A DNA stretch of 64,000 bases from Actinomadura sp. 6K520 (GCF_004349245.1 NZ_SMLC01000002.1:1-64000), one strand, 5' to 3'. Shown: positions 42,857 to 51,422, counted from the stretch's first letter. Program-made: numbers and translations. The notes: generated from the sequence alone by a model not told the origin.

Positions 42857-42862
42857 AGAAGG

Positions 42863-44215
42863 TCAGTCCCTTCCGATGCCCGAGCGGAGCGCGTCGGTGC
42901 GGTTCTGGCGGGCGTCCGCCGGGAGCAGGTAGCCCTGCCTCAGGTTGCGGGCGTCGCTCCGCACGACGGCCGCGACGTAGCGGCCGTGGGACCGGTAGAG
43001 CGCGTCGAGCTGGGCCCTGTCGAACGGTGCGTGGGTGCCGAAGAGGAAGCAGAAGGTCTCGCCCGAGTTGTCGCCCGTGTTGAGTGCCGTGGGCGCCTCC
43101 ACCTGGGAGAGCCTGATGCCGCCCTTGGCCAGGCCCAGCGCGTCGCGGGCCTTGCTGCCGTCCGGGTTGAACTGGAGCGGTGGCGCGGACGGCGGTGTGC
43201 GCCCCTTCGTCCAGCGGACGAGGTGGTCGTAGGACGTGGCGATCACGTGGTGCAGGGGGACGCGGCTGAACGGGGGCGCATCGCACCGGTAGGTGGGCGC
43301 CTCGCCCAGATCGCGGGTCAGGATCGGGCGGCGGTACTCCTGGCCGTGCCAGCCGGAATGCGCGCTTCCGGCGACCTCCCAGCGACGGTACGTCTCGGTG
43401 TCCGGTGGACGGACGGGCGAGCGGACGTCGGTCTCCGACAGCACGTGGAACACCGGCTCGGGGCCGCGTCGGGCCGGAGCGGGGCCGACGATGAAGGCGT
43501 AGCCGTCGAAGACCTTCTCGCTCTGCGGAAGGACCGCGTCGTAGTAGGTGGTCATCCGGAACGCCGACTGCGAGGCGCCCGCGGCCAGCACCGTGCCGGT
43601 CCTGAGTCCGCCGAGCGGCGACGACGTGCGCAGGGTCTTGGCGACCTGCGCGTAGATGTCGTACGACAGCTCGTCCTCGGTGAATCGGCCGCCGCCGGTG
43701 ACGTCCAGGTCGCCGTATCGGGCGGGGCTCCACCCGGTCAGGTGCTCCACCCCGACCCGCTGTGCGGAGATGCCCGCCCAGGCGTACCCGTCGCGGGTGA
43801 TCTGGTCGGTGCTCCACAGGGCGTCGAGGTCGTATCCGGCCGTGACGTTCTGCCATTCCGCTATGACCGTGCCGTTGTACCGGTGGGGCCTGGCGGGTTT
43901 CCGCACGACGACGCGGGTCTTGTACGGGACGCCGGTCGCGAGCCGCTCGCCGGTGGGGCTGTACGCGCTGGCCTCGCCGGAGACGAAGAACTCCTGCTCC
44001 ACGTACCCGAGCGAGGCCAGGTCGGCGTTCGTGGCCATCCACGGATAGGTGTCATCGACGTCGGGCGACGACGGGTCCCCGGGCGGCGCGCCCGGTATCG
44101 GACCCTCCACGACGGTGCCGGGCGCGCCTCGCGCGTGGGCGGTGCCCGGTGCGATGACGAGCCCGGCCGCGACCAGCGATGCGGCCAGCAGCCGGGTGAA
44201 CGGTGAGAACTGCAC
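42863..44215 (-). CDS. Secreted alpha/beta-hydrolase domain protein
   Basis: 450 residues. A Sec signal peptide (about 1-28, ending AHA) leads to an alpha/beta hydrolase of the poorly studied 'alpha/beta hydrolase domain' family. The nucleophile elbow is probably GASQSAFRM; GTVIAEWQNVTAGYDLDALW and the late HSGWHGQEYRRPIL are family-like. Esterase-type activity on an unknown substrate is likely. It lies beside the catabolic island but is separated from it by 100 nt and carries its own terminator, so shared control is uncertain. Confidence 0.75.
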   Translation of the reverse strand: MQFSPFTRLLAASLVAAGLVIAPGTAHARGAPGTVVEGPIPGAPPGDPSSPDVDDTYPWMATNADLASLGYVEQEFFVSGEASAYSPTGERLATGVPYKTRVVVRKPARPHRYNGTVIAEWQNVTAGYDLDALWSTDQITRDGYAWAGISAQRVGVEHLTGWSPARYGDLDVTGGGRFTEDELSYDIYAQVAKTLRTSSPLGGLRTGTVLAAGASQSAFRMTTYYDAVLPQSEKVFDGYAFIVGPAPARRGPEPVFHVLSETDVRSPVRPPDTETYRRWEVAGSAHSGWHGQEYRRPILTRDLGEAPTYRCDAPPFSRVPLHHVIATSYDHLVRWTKGRTPPSAPPLQFNPDGSKARDALGLAKGGIRLSQVEAPTALNTGDNSGETFCFLFGTHAPFDRAQLDALYRSHGRYVAAVVRSDARNLRQGYLLPADARQNRTDALRSGIGRD

Positions 44216-44315
44216 GGCGTCCCCTCCACGGGCAGGTGACGGAATCAGCCCATGGTTCCCGCGCTCCCGGGCGGCCGCATCGGCGAAATCACCGGCGGGC
44301 CGCCATGCCGCCGCG

Positions 44316-44735
44316 TCAGGCCGGGCGCACGAGCATGAGGGCGGTGGCCTCGACGACGTGGTCGCCCGCGCCGTCCACCGCCACCCAGCGGTAGTGCTGG
44401 ATGACCTTGCCGCCGCTCGTCTCGCGGGACTCGCCCGGGGTCAGCTCGACGTGCAGTGTCGTGCCCGCCTTGACCATCTTCCGGAAGCGCACCTCGCGCA
44501 GCTCGACCAGGGCGATGGCGTGGTCGAGCAGCCCCGACTGCTCCACCAGCCCGCCCATCAGCAGCAGGATGCCCTGCCCCGGCATCGGCGCGCGGGCGCC
44601 CTCGGCCCACTCGCGGGGGCCGGGGTTGAACAGCGGGTGGGTGTAGCCGCCGAGGCCGACGAGACCGTCGATGAGGGGCTGGGTCACCTCCACCGGCGGG
44701 GTGCTCGACGTCTCGCCGGGCGCCGCGGCCGTCAT
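44316..44735 (-). CDS. Hotdog-fold thioesterase/dehydratase-like protein
   Basis: 139 residues. GYTHPLFNPGPREWAEGARAPMPGQGILLLMGGLVEQSGLL is a MaoC/FAS1-dehydratase-like hotdog core with a possible catalytic His. The end HYRWVAVDGAGDHVVEATALMLV forms the last strands. It probably hydrates an enoyl-CoA or cleaves an acyl-CoA. Its ATG overlaps the stop of the crotonase gene (ATGA), making it the last gene of a three-gene unit in the catabolic island. Confidence 0.72.
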   Translation of the reverse strand: MTAAAPGETSSTPPVEVTQPLIDGLVGLGGYTHPLFNPGPREWAEGARAPMPGQGILLLMGGLVEQSGLLDHAIALVELREVRFRKMVKAGTTLHVELTPGESRETSGGKVIQHYRWVAVDGAGDHVVEATALMLVRPA

Positions 44736-45517
44736 CGGCCGTTCCAGACGGGACGGCGCTTCTCCACGTAGGCCCGGTATCCCTCGTCGGCGTCCGCGAC
44801 CTCCTCGTGGAAGCGGGTGAACAGCTCGCGTTCGAGGCGCAGGCCCTCCTCCAGCGTCACGTCCGGGGCCGCGTTCAGGAGCCGCTTGATGAACGCGGTC
44901 ACCGCGCGGGAGCGGTTGCCGAGCGCGTCGGTGAGGCGGGTGACCTCGTCCGGCAGCTCCGCCGGCGGGACGCTCGCGAGCGCGAGGCCCCAGTCGACCA
45001 TCTCTGGGCCGGTCAGCCAGCGGCCGGCGAGGAGCAGCGCGCGGGCGCGCTGGTCGCCGAGCTTGCGCGGGGCGCGCTGGGACGCGCCCGCGCCCGGCAC
45101 GACCCCGAAGTCGCTGTGCGTGTCGCCGACCCTGGCGTCGTCGGCGGCGATGACGAAGTCGCAGGCCAGCAGCAGCTCGAAACCGCCCGCGCGGGTCAGG
45201 CCGTTGATCGCGGCGACGCTCGGCAGCGGGCACGCCTCCAGCCGGTCGAGGAACGCGTGCAGGCGGCGGATGAACGGCAGGAACACGCCGGGCGGGTCGG
45301 CGAAGCAGTCGCCGAGGAAGCCGATGTCCATCCCGACGCAGAACGCCCGGCCCGTCCCGGTGATCACCAGGGAGGACAGCGAGTCGTCGCGCTCGGCGGC
45401 GTCCAGTGCGGCGTTCAGGCCGTCGAGCGTCTCCGGGGACAGGCTGTTCATCCGCTCGGGGCCGTTGAGCGTGATGGTCATGACCGAACCGGTCACCTTC
45501 GTATCGATCCTGGTCAT
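44732..45517 (-). CDS. Crotonase-family (enoyl-CoA hydratase/isomerase-like) protein
   Basis: 261 residues. The crotonase start SVMTITLNGPERMNSLSPETLDGLNAAL and the oxyanion-hole segments GRAFCVGMDI and GLTRAGGFELLLACD are present. The region holding the two hydratase Glu residues reads DTHSDFGVVPGAGASQRAPRKLG, without the first Glu at its usual place, so it may be an isomerase, hydrolase or ring-opening member and not a true hydratase. It is joined by ATGA overlaps to the genes on both sides. Confidence 0.83.
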   Translation of the reverse strand: MTRIDTKVTGSVMTITLNGPERMNSLSPETLDGLNAALDAAERDDSLSSLVITGTGRAFCVGMDIGFLGDCFADPPGVFLPFIRRLHAFLDRLEACPLPSVAAINGLTRAGGFELLLACDFVIAADDARVGDTHSDFGVVPGAGASQRAPRKLGDQRARALLLAGRWLTGPEMVDWGLALASVPPAELPDEVTRLTDALGNRSRAVTAFIKRLLNAAPDVTLEEGLRLERELFTRFHEEVADADEGYRAYVEKRRPVWNGR

Positions 45518-45693
45518 GAGCGTGCGGCTCCTTCGGTTTCGGTGCGGTCCCGGACGAAGACCAGCAGCGCCGGGGCGTAGCGGTCCGGGCAGCGCCGGTG
45601 CGGTTGCCCGTGCAGGCCGGGCAGGACGACGAGCCGTGCGCCGCGTGCCGGCTCCATCGAGTCGTACGCCTCCCGCCCGTTCACCCACGGCAT
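45514..45693 (-). pseudogene. Alpha/beta-hydrolase C-terminal remnant, 59 residues
   Basis: MPWVNGREAYDSM followed by GARLVVLPGLHGQPHRRCPDRYAPALLVFVRD looks like the last ~50 residues of an alpha/beta hydrolase, where the His of HGQPHR is the catalytic-His region. The nucleophile half is missing. It begins with ATG 45693 behind AGAGGG, or ATG 45726, and its TGA overlaps the crotonase ATG, so it is still the first reading frame of the operon. It is either a decayed gene kept for translational coupling or a small protein of new function. Confidence 0.5.
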
Positions 45694-45713
45694 CGCGGAC
45701 CCTCTGCAGGCGA

Positions 45714-45727
45714 ATACATCAGACATA
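45714..45727 (+). promoter_or_regulatory. Island operator site A1
   Basis: ATACATCAGACATA, the reference copy of the 14-bp motif found at all three control regions of the catabolic island. It lies 21 nt upstream of the ATG of the three-gene minus-strand operon. Confidence 0.55.
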
Positions 45728-45783
45728 AAGATAGCCTGCTGTCATGAGGTAATGTCAATGGACATAGTCCTGGTCGCAGGCGC

Positions 45784-45812
45784 TTGACAGGCGGTTTGTG
45801 ATACATCAGATT
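45784..45812 (+). promoter_or_regulatory. Promoter of the acyl-CoA dehydrogenase operon
   Basis: A perfect -35 TTGACA (45784-45789), 17 nt, then CAGATT as a weak -10 (45807-45812). Transcription should begin near 45819, leaving a short leader with GGGGAGGGGGG before GTG 45838. Operator A2 covers the -10 element. Confidence 0.5.
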
Positions 45813-45814
45813 TA
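45801..45814 (+). promoter_or_regulatory. Island operator site A2
   Basis: ATACATCAGATTTA shares its first 10 bases with site A1, in the same orientation 87 bp away, and overlaps the -10 element of the plus-strand operon. Bound protein would block that promoter. Confidence 0.5.
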
Positions 45815-45837
45815 TGACCATGTGGGGAGGGGGGAGC

Positions 45838-47010
45838 GTGCTCGGGACGAGACCGTTCGAGGAGCCTCCGGAACGCGGCGACCTGCGGGACATGGTCGGC
45901 TCGCTGCTCGCCCGGGAACTCCCCCCGGACCGCGCGCTCGCCCTCGACCGCGCGGGCCTGTTCGCCGCCGAAGCCTGGGCGGCCCTCGGCGCGGCCGGGC
46001 TGCTCGGCCTCGGCGGAGCCGAGTCCGCGGGCGGAACGGGCGGGACCGCCGGCGACGCGGTGGCGGTCACCGAGGAGATCGCCCGCGTCCTCCCCGGCCT
46101 GGCCGTCGACTACGTCACCTGCGGCATGGCCATGCGGATGCTGGGCCACGACGGCGGAGCGGCCGCGGCCGCCCGCGGCTGGCTGCCGCGGATCGCGTCC
46201 GGCGAGATGATCTGCTCGTTCGGGATGAGCGAACCCGACGTCGGCACCGACCTGCTGAACCTCCGCACGTCCGCCCGCGTCGAGGACGGACGCTGGGTGC
46301 TGCGGGGCCAGAAGCTCTGGATCTCCCTCGCCCACAAGGCCGGGATCGTGTTCGTGCTGTGCCGCACCGACCCGCCCGAGGAGAAGCGGCGGTCGCGGGG
46401 CCTCAGCGTGCTCGCCGTGCCGCTCGACCAGCCGGGCGTCACCGTCAACCGCGTCCACCTCGCCGGGATGCGCGCCGCCGGGACCTGCGAGATCTACTTC
46501 GACGACGCGGTCGCGCCGCTCGACCACCTCGTCGGCGAGCGGGGCCGCGGCATGGCGCTCCTCGCCCAGACACTCGACGTGGAACGCGTCCTGGCCGCCG
46601 GGATCAGCCTGGGCATCGGCCGCGCCGCCCTGGACCTGCACCTCGCTCACCTGCGAGAACGTGAGGCGTTCGGCGGGCCCATCGGCCGCTTCCAGGCGCT
46701 GCAGCACGCCGCCGCAGACTCGCTCGCCGACCTCTCGGCGTCCCGGGCGCTGGTGAACACCGCCGTCCGCGCCATCGAGGACGGCCGCCCGGCGACGGCG
46801 CTGACCGCGATGGCCAAGCTCGTCGCGGGCGAGTCGACGGCCCGCATCGTCGACCGCGGGATGCGCGCGATGGCCGCGCACGGCCTCGCCGAGGAGTCGG
46901 CGATGCAGATGTACTTCCGGGACGCCCGGCTCCAGCTGTTCAGTCCCGTGAGCAACGACATGATCCGCAACATCCTCGGCGAGTCGCTCGGCCTGCCGAG
47001 AAGCTACTGA
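45838..47010 (+). CDS. Acyl-CoA dehydrogenase
   Basis: 390 residues. The FAD/substrate segment FGMSEPDVGTDLLNLRTSARVEDGRWVLRGQKLWIS is canonical. The usual C-terminal Glu (YEGT type) is absent; the site reads LFSPVSNDMIRN. Instead LDVERVLAAG offers a Glu at the isovaleryl-CoA/long-chain dehydrogenase position, so it may act on branched or bulky acyl-CoAs. GTG 45838 is chosen because a strong ribosome site (GGGGAGGGGGG) precedes it and the mapped promoter would start near 45819; ATG 45814 is the longer alternative. It is first in a two-gene operon with the isochorismatase-like hydrolase. Confidence 0.86.
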   Translation: MLGTRPFEEPPERGDLRDMVGSLLARELPPDRALALDRAGLFAAEAWAALGAAGLLGLGGAESAGGTGGTAGDAVAVTEEIARVLPGLAVDYVTCGMAMRMLGHDGGAAAAARGWLPRIASGEMICSFGMSEPDVGTDLLNLRTSARVEDGRWVLRGQKLWISLAHKAGIVFVLCRTDPPEEKRRSRGLSVLAVPLDQPGVTVNRVHLAGMRAAGTCEIYFDDAVAPLDHLVGERGRGMALLAQTLDVERVLAAGISLGIGRAALDLHLAHLREREAFGGPIGRFQALQHAAADSLADLSASRALVNTAVRAIEDGRPATALTAMAKLVAGESTARIVDRGMRAMAAHGLAEESAMQMYFRDARLQLFSPVSNDMIRNILGESLGLPRSY

Positions 47011-47025
47011 GTCGGGAGGTCTCCG

Positions 47026-47628
47026 GTGGACATCACGAAAGAGAACACCGCGCTGCTGGTCGTCGACATGCAGAACAGCTTCACCGAGCCCAAGGGCTCC
47101 ATGGCGGCGATGGGACTGCCGCACGAGGAGCTCCGCCCCGCGATCGCGGGCTGCCGCACCCTGATCGACGCCGCGCACGCGGCCGGCGTCCCGGTGCTCT
47201 ACACCCGGTACGTCTTCCAGCCCGGCTACGCGGACGGCGGCCTGGTGCCGGACAGCATCGTCCCGGGCATCAAGGAGGTCGGCGCGCTCGCGGCGGGCAG
47301 CTGGGACGCGGAGATCTGCGCCGAGCTGGCCCCGGCCGAGGGCGACATCGTCATCGACAAGTCGCGGCCCAGCGCCTTCTACGGCACCCGCCTGGAGCCG
47401 ATCCTCACCGGCCTCGGCGTCCGCTCGCTGGTCATCTGCGGCGTGACCACGAACATCTGCGTCGAGACGACCGCGCGGGACGCGGGCCAGCGCGACTACG
47501 CCACCCACGTGATCAGCGACGCGACCGCGGAGTTCGACAAGGCCCGGCACGACTACGCGCTGCACGGGATCGGGTTCATCTTCGGCTGGGTCAACACGGT
47601 GGACGACGTCGTCCGCGCCTGGGCCTGA
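47026..47628 (+). CDS. Isochorismatase-family cysteine hydrolase
   Basis: 200 residues. The catalytic triad is D14 (LLVVDMQNSF), K112 (VIDKSRPSAF) and C145 (GVTTNICVE), with the expected cis-peptide region GVTT. Relatives include N-carbamoylsarcosine amidase, the ureidoacrylate amidase RutB and maleamate amidase, so hydrolysis of an amide or carbamate is likely. GTG 47026 has GGGAGG upstream and follows the dehydrogenase by 15 nt. With two luciferase-like oxygenases and a RidA protein in the island, a Rut-like role is conceivable. Confidence 0.87.
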   Translation: MDITKENTALLVVDMQNSFTEPKGSMAAMGLPHEELRPAIAGCRTLIDAAHAAGVPVLYTRYVFQPGYADGGLVPDSIVPGIKEVGALAAGSWDAEICAELAPAEGDIVIDKSRPSAFYGTRLEPILTGLGVRSLVICGVTTNICVETTARDAGQRDYATHVISDATAEFDKARHDYALHGIGFIFGWVNTVDDVVRAWA

Positions 47629-47640
47629 CCGCACGATCTG

Positions 47641-47695
47641 CCCGCGGCGCGCCCCCCGCTTTTCTCAGCAGCCAAGCGGGGCGGCGCGTCGCGGG
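47641..47695. terminator. Bidirectional hairpin between convergent operons
   Basis: A near-perfect ~21-bp stem, CCCGCGGCGCGCC (47641-47653) and onward, pairs with the segment ending GCGCGTCGCGGG at 47695 around a loop of about 12 nt. It lies between the stops at 47628 (plus) and 47733 (minus). Confidence 0.75.
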
Positions 47696-47732
47696 TCTTT
47701 CGTCGTGCCGCGGGTGAACGACCACACGGCCG

Positions 47733-48626
47733 TCAGCGGGCGAGCGCGGCGACCAGAGCGCGGGTGGCGGCCCGCTCGTCGGGGGTGCCAAAGATCTTGA
47801 CGGCGAACGTGGTCACGCCCAGGTCGGCGAACGACCCGATCCGGGCGGCGACCGTGTCGGCGTCGCCGATCAGCGCCAGCCGGCCGGGCGTCTCGCAGCC
47901 CTCGCGGTCGAGCATCGCGCGGTAGGACGGCAGCGTGCCGTACCACTCCAGTTCCGCCTCGGCGCGGGCCAGGGCGGCGGGGGCGTCGCCGGTCACGCAG
48001 ACCGGCAGCGGGACGATGATCTCCGGGGCGGGGCGTCCGGCCTTGGCGGCGGCCTCCTGGATCGTCGGGATCGTGAGTTCCCGGAGGGTGCGCGGGCCGA
48101 CCATCCACGTGATGGTGCCGTCGGCGAGGGCACCGGTGATCTCCAGCATCTTCGGGCCGAGCGCGGCGACGAGGACGGGCGGCACCGGCGCGCCGGGGAC
48201 GTCCAGGTCGCCGCGGGCGGTCAGCACCTCGCCCCTGAAGCGGACGCGCTGGGTCAGCGCGCCGGTCAGCGCCGCCAGGTACTCGCGCATGTAGCGGGCC
48301 GGACGGTCGTACGACATGCCCCAGCACGGCTCGACCACGGACGGGTGGGACGGGCCGATGCCGAGCGCGAGCCGTCCGTCCACGAGCAGGTTGGTGGTCA
48401 GTGCCTGCTGGGCGAGGGCCATCGGGTGCCTCGGGTAGACGGGGACGACGGCCGTGCCGACCCGCAGCCCCGGCAGGTCGCGGGCGACCGCGCCGAGCAC
48501 GGTGAGCGTGTCGGTGCCGAACGCCTGCGTCAGCCAGTAGCCGTCGATGCCGTCCCGCGCCGCCGCGCGCAGGTCGGCGGCGGTCTCGCGGATGTCGCCG
48601 ACCTGGTCGAAGATCCCGATCTTCAC
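47733..48626 (-). CDS. Luciferase-like (F420-type) flavin oxidoreductase
   Basis: 297 residues. VKIGIFDQVGDIRETAADLRAAARDGIDGYWLTQAFGTDTLTVLGAVARDLPGLRVGTAVVPVYPRHPMALAQQALTT-type TIM-barrel start and LGIGPSHPSVVEPCWG match F420-dependent luciferase-like monooxygenases/dehydrogenases of actinobacteria. Cofactor choice (F420 or FMN) is inferred from the family. Substrate unknown. GTG 48626 overlaps the stop of the crotonase gene upstream (GTGA). It is last in the ligase operon. Confidence 0.84.
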   Translation of the reverse strand: MKIGIFDQVGDIRETAADLRAAARDGIDGYWLTQAFGTDTLTVLGAVARDLPGLRVGTAVVPVYPRHPMALAQQALTTNLLVDGRLALGIGPSHPSVVEPCWGMSYDRPARYMREYLAALTGALTQRVRFRGEVLTARGDLDVPGAPVPPVLVAALGPKMLEITGALADGTITWMVGPRTLRELTIPTIQEAAAKAGRPAPEIIVPLPVCVTGDAPAALARAEAELEWYGTLPSYRAMLDREGCETPGRLALIGDADTVAARIGSFADLGVTTFAVKIFGTPDERAATRALVAALAR

Positions 48627-49372
48627 GAGCCGGCCCCGGACCGGAACGCGAGCAGGTCGCGGCCGGACGCCCGCATGAGGAGCGCCAGCCCGAGCGCCTC
48701 GGCGCGGGACCGCTGGTCCTCGACGGCCGTCCAGATGGTCTCCAGGCTGCCGGCCAGGATCTCGGGCGGGTGCTGCGCCATCACGTGCGCGATCTCCATG
48801 GCGCGCGGGACGAGGTCCTCCAGCGGGACGACCTCGGTGACCAGGCCCAGTTCGCGGGCCCGTTCCGCGCCCAGCCGGTACGCGCGGCCGCTGGCGACCA
48901 TGCGGGTGACCTCGGTGAGCGGCAGCCGGCTGAGCAGGCCGACCGCCTCGACCGGGTTGGCCAGGCCCACGTCGACGTGGGTGTCGAAGAACGTCGCGTT
49001 GTCCGAGCAGAGGATCACGTCGGCGTCGTTGACGAAGTGCCATCCGCCGGCGCAGCAGTGGCCGTTGACCGCGACGATGATCGGCTTGAAGACGCGCAGG
49101 TCGCGGGACGTGAGCGCGACCCGGCCGTCCTCGTCCAGGGACGGGCTGGACACGCCGCTGGCGATGGTGTCGTCCACGTCGAGCCCGGTGGAGAAGCTCC
49201 GGTCGCCCGCGCCGGTCAGCACCGCGACGCGCAGGCCGCCGTCGTCGCGGAACGTCCGCCAGACCTCGCGCAGCTCCCGCACCATCCGGGCGTCGTAGGC
49301 GTTGAGCACCTCGGGCCGGTTCATCGTGACGAGCAGGACGTGCCCGTCCCGGGTGACGTCGAGGGTGTTCAC
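48623..49372 (-). CDS. Crotonase-family (enoyl-CoA hydratase-like) protein
   Basis: 249 residues. VTMNRPEVLNAYDARMVRELREVW, the oxyanion-hole pieces RSFSTGLDVDD and GHCCAGGWHFVNDADVILCSD, and FFDTHVDVGLANPVEAVGLLSRLP define a crotonase. The Glu pattern is again not that of a classical hydratase (DTHVDVG), as in the crotonase at 44732, so both may share a related non-standard reaction. GTGA overlaps join it to the genes on both sides. Confidence 0.83.
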   Translation of the reverse strand: MNTLDVTRDGHVLLVTMNRPEVLNAYDARMVRELREVWRTFRDDGGLRVAVLTGAGDRSFSTGLDVDDTIASGVSSPSLDEDGRVALTSRDLRVFKPIIVAVNGHCCAGGWHFVNDADVILCSDNATFFDTHVDVGLANPVEAVGLLSRLPLTEVTRMVASGRAYRLGAERARELGLVTEVVPLEDLVPRAMEIAHVMAQHPPEILAGSLETIWTAVEDQRSRAEALGLALLMRASGRDLLAFRSGAGS

Positions 49373-49869
49373 GTGTCCTCCGCGATCGGCTTGAGCAGGT
49401 AGCCGCGGCGCATGGTGAGGACGGCCGTGCCGTCCTGCTTGCGGACGACGTCGCGGACCCGGCCCACGAACGCGGACCCGCCCGGCGTCGGCTCCAGGGT
49501 GTGCACCTCGACGTCCACGGTGATCGTGTCGTTCTCGAACACGGGTGCCTCGTAGCGCACCTCGTCGATGCCGAGGGCCGCGTGGCAGTCGAGGCCCGCC
49601 GCCGCCCAGCTCGCGTACATCGTGGGCGAGCTCAGCCCGGCCGCGATCGCGAGCAGGCAGGGGCCGCCGAGGATGCGGCGGCCGAACCCGGTCCCGGACA
49701 TGTACACGTCGTCGGTGTGCAGCGGGCCGTTCTCCCACGTCGCGTTGATGATCGCGGCGAAGTCGCCGGAGGTGAGGGTGCGGCCCGGGGTGCGCAGCGT
49801 GGCACCGGCGGCGAACGCCGCGGGCAGGACGGGCTTCAGGTCGGGCTTCGGGCCGGTCAACGCGCTCAC
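49369..49869 (-). CDS. MaoC-like hotdog dehydratase
   Basis: 166 residues. RTLTSGDFAAIINATWENGPLHTDDVYMSGTGFGRRILGGPCLLAIAAGL is the MaoC hydratase core, with the Asp (SGDF) and His (PLHTDD) at the usual positions. It should hydrate a trans-2-enoyl-CoA. Start GTG 49869 overlaps the ligase stop and its own stop overlaps the crotonase start. Confidence 0.84.
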   Translation of the reverse strand: MSALTGPKPDLKPVLPAAFAAGATLRTPGRTLTSGDFAAIINATWENGPLHTDDVYMSGTGFGRRILGGPCLLAIAAGLSSPTMYASWAAAGLDCHAALGIDEVRYEAPVFENDTITVDVEVHTLEPTPGGSAFVGRVRDVVRKQDGTAVLTMRRGYLLKPIAEDT

Positions 49870-51383
49870 GCTCCGTAGGTGTCGCGGATGACCCGCTTGA
49901 GGATCTTCCCGTTGGCGTTCTTCGGCAGCTCGTCCACGGCCTTCCACACCTTCGGGGCCTTGTAGCCCGCGAGCCGCTCGCGGACGGCCGCCTCCATGGC
50001 GGCGAAGTCGAGCTCCGCCCCGTCGCGCGGCACGACGAACGCGCCGACCGTCTCGCCCCACTTCTCGTCGGGCAGGCCGACGACGGCGACCTCGGCGACG
50101 CCGTCGCAGTGGTGCAGGACGCCCTCGATCTCCCGCGGGTAGATGTTCGCCGCGCCAGAGATGATCATGTCCTTCTTGCGGTCGACGATGGTGATGAAGC
50201 CCTCCTCGTCGCGGACGGCGATGTCCCCGGAGGACAGGTAGCCGTCCGGCCGGATCGCCTCGGCGGTGGCCGCGGGGTCGTCCAGGTAGCCGATCATGTT
50301 GAACGGGGAGTACCCGAACAGCTCGCCCGACTCGCCCGGCCCGACCTCCCGGCCGTCCTCGTCGAGCAGCTTCACGTCGGTCATCCACCACGGGTGCCCG
50401 ACCGACCCGGCCTTGCGGAGCGCGTCGTGGGGCCGCAGGTTCGTCACGATGCCCGCCTCGGTGGAGCCGTACACCTCGTGCACGCCGACGTGCGGGAACG
50501 TCTCGATCACCCATTCCTTCAGCGGCACCGGCAGCGCGGCGGCGTTGAAGTACAGGGTCTCCAGGCTGGACAGGTCCCACTTGCGCGGCGCCTGCTCCAT
50601 GACCTGCCGCAGCATCAGCGCGTGCGTCGGCACCAGGAAGATCGTCTGGAGCCGGTCGCGCTCGATCATGTGGAGCAGTTCCTCGGGGTCCCAGCGGCGG
50701 AGCATGGACGTCTGCCCGCCCATGAACGGGCCCGCGTAGGCGAAGCAGAACCCGGCGCCGAGCGCCATCGGCGCGACGGCCGCGGTCCGCCGGCCGGGGC
50801 CGACGCCGAAGTCGACCGCGCAGCCGAACATGGTGAGCACCCGGGACCGGTGGGTGAGCAGGGCGCCCTTGGGCTGGCCCGTCGTCCCGGACGTGTACTG
50901 CACGCAGAACGGGTCGGTCTCGCGCACCTCGACGCGCGGGTCGACCGCCCGCGCTTCCGCGAGGGCCTTGTCGTAGGGACGGCCCCAGTCCTGCGAGCCG
51001 AGGGCGAGGGCGAGCGGCAGGTCCTCGGCCAGGTCGGGCACGTTGTCCTGAAACGCCGCGTCGGCGATCAGGCCGGTCGCGCCGGACCGCTCGATCAGCG
51101 AGCCGTGCTCGGCGGCGGTGCCGCGCGGGTTCAGCGGGACCATCGCCACCCCGGCCTTCGCCGCGCCCGCCGCGACCTCGACGTACTCCAGCTGGTTGCC
51201 GAGCAGCACGGCCACGCGGTCACCGGCGGTGAGACCCGCGTCGACGAGCAGGCCGGCGACACGGTTGGCGCGGTCGTCCAGCTCGGCGAACGTCAGCCGC
51301 CGGTCCCCGTCGATCAGTGCGGTGGCACGGGGCGTGCTGTGCGCGAACTCGCGGATCCCGCTGGCGATGTTCATCTGTGCCAT
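49866..51383 (-). CDS. Acyl-CoA synthetase (AMP-binding), island ligase
   Basis: 505 residues. QYTSGTTGQPKGALLTHRS, YGSTEAGIVTNLRPHD, GYLSSGDIAVRDEEGFITIVDRKKDMIISGAANIYP and NGKILKRVIRDTYG cover the AMP-binding core, hinge and catalytic Lys. It is the first gene of a four-gene operon and probably activates the island's carboxylic acid substrate as its CoA ester. ATG 51383 has GAGGCGGG upstream. Operators B1 and B2 lie 131-118 and 53-40 nt upstream. Confidence 0.9.
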   Translation of the reverse strand: MAQMNIASGIREFAHSTPRATALIDGDRRLTFAELDDRANRVAGLLVDAGLTAGDRVAVLLGNQLEYVEVAAGAAKAGVAMVPLNPRGTAAEHGSLIERSGATGLIADAAFQDNVPDLAEDLPLALALGSQDWGRPYDKALAEARAVDPRVEVRETDPFCVQYTSGTTGQPKGALLTHRSRVLTMFGCAVDFGVGPGRRTAAVAPMALGAGFCFAYAGPFMGGQTSMLRRWDPEELLHMIERDRLQTIFLVPTHALMLRQVMEQAPRKWDLSSLETLYFNAAALPVPLKEWVIETFPHVGVHEVYGSTEAGIVTNLRPHDALRKAGSVGHPWWMTDVKLLDEDGREVGPGESGELFGYSPFNMIGYLDDPAATAEAIRPDGYLSSGDIAVRDEEGFITIVDRKKDMIISGAANIYPREIEGVLHHCDGVAEVAVVGLPDEKWGETVGAFVVPRDGAELDFAAMEAAVRERLAGYKAPKVWKAVDELPKNANGKILKRVIRDTYGA

Positions 51384-51422
51384 GGCTGCCCGCCTCTTTC
51401 CCTTGCTACTTGCGTGACAAGT

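Noticed and set aside
45814-45837. ATG 45814 as start of the acyl-CoA dehydrogenase
   Set aside because: It would lie at the end of the operator and before the predicted transcription start; GTG 45838 has a strong ribosome site. It remains possible if the transcript starts further upstream.
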